NCBI GenBank assembly: GCA_903871875.1
Contig: CAIQIR010000019.1
Coordinates: 17,512 to 81,511, forward strand
From: an uncultured Schlesneria sp.
GTDB lineage: Bacteria > Planctomycetota > Planctomycetia > Planctomycetales > Planctomycetaceae
Direction of reading: 5' to 3'
DNA length: 64,000 nt
The notes below the pieces were generated by a model. The model searched no databases. It saw only the letters and a list, made by a program, of their open reading frames with translations, and was not told the DNA's origin. The translations under genes and the position numbers were made by a program. Each line of letters starts with the position of its first letter. Positions within the stretch are counted from its first letter, which is position 1. This document shows positions 63,928-64,000 of this stretch, one piece after another.

Positions 63928-64000
63928 GATTCGCAGGGTATTGATGTCGATCCCTCCAAAACCTTGCGATTTCTGACATGAAACCACGCTCACGTCCGGA
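63857..64000 (-). CDS. Partial minus-strand ORF at right edge (C-terminus of unknown protein)
   Basis: Reading the minus strand from the right edge gives an open frame of 47 codons (SGRERGF, then MSEIARFWRDRHQYPANPN, then YPKTQGSKPFFLDDY) to a TGA at 63857-63859. The tail looks protein-like. It could be the end of a longer gene beyond the window or a 40-residue protein starting at the ATG at 63979. No family is recognised. It overlaps the frame-shifted end of the membrane-protein fragment on the other strand. Confidence 0.4.
   Translation of the reverse strand, partial: SGRERGFMSEIARFWRDRHQYPANPNNCSSADYPKTQGSKPFFLDDY

Overview
The window looks like a chromosomal segment of a flagellated planctomycete (class Planctomycetia; a Planctomycetales member is my best guess). 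Three things point there. First, it has several DUF1549/DUF1553 and DUF1501 (Tat-exported) proteins, a pairing that is expanded in Planctomycetes and Verrucomicrobia. Second, there are two ECF sigma factors with adjacent membrane partner genes, a DUF1080 protein, a Tat-exported Gfo/Idh/MocA oxidoreductase, and VWA proteins of the BatA type. Third, the flagellar genes are divergent. Gene identities come from motifs, length and context read by eye; no database search was possible.

Layout. (1) 1-13.1 kb, all minus strand: a flagellar export/switch/stator cluster in transcription order fliG, fliL, fliM, fliN, fliO, fliP, fliQ, fliR, flhB, flhA, fliA (sigma-28), a small Cys-motif protein, a secreted coiled-coil protein, a lipoprotein and motA (cut by the left edge). 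(2) 13.4-17.1 kb: a secreted TPR protein, hisA and an amino-acid permease. (3) 17.1-22.8 kb: a minus-strand operon DUF1549/DUF1553, DUF1501, ECF sigma factor, and a second DUF1549/DUF1553 protein fused to an anti-sigma-like N-terminus and a membrane segment. (4) 23.1-28.1 kb: a secreted PHP-like protein and a GH10-like protein without visible catalytic glutamates, then purC and two uncharacterised genes. (5) 28.1-35.3 kb: a 0.9-kb stretch without a convincing gene, an unpaired DUF1501 gene, an FMN-dependent 2-hydroxy-acid dehydrogenase, and a plus-strand ECF sigma / membrane protein / serine hydrolase / secreted protein cassette. (6) 35.3-44.5 kb: queG, a large secreted repeat-type protein, and a pair of membrane VWA proteins. 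(7) 44.5-64 kb: mixed housekeeping and metabolic genes, including a quinone-oxidoreductase-like MDR, Gfo/Idh, SDR, an RluA-type pseudouridine synthase, DUF983, an MFS transporter coupled to a beta-hydroxyacid dehydrogenase, a short RecQ, DUF1080, GlcE-like, RimI-like, a TIM-barrel isomerase, YchF, CinA, a lipase-like hydrolase, a truncated haemoglobin, and an apparently broken membrane protein at the right edge.

How they fit together: region 1 would build the export gate (FliOPQR, FlhAB), the C-ring (FliG/M/N) and the stator, with FliA encoded beside them. Regions 3 and 5 each combine an ECF sigma factor with a membrane-anchored partner, which suggests signal-dependent expression of envelope or polymer-processing proteins. 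I saw no rRNA, tRNA, CRISPR array or complete insertion sequence.
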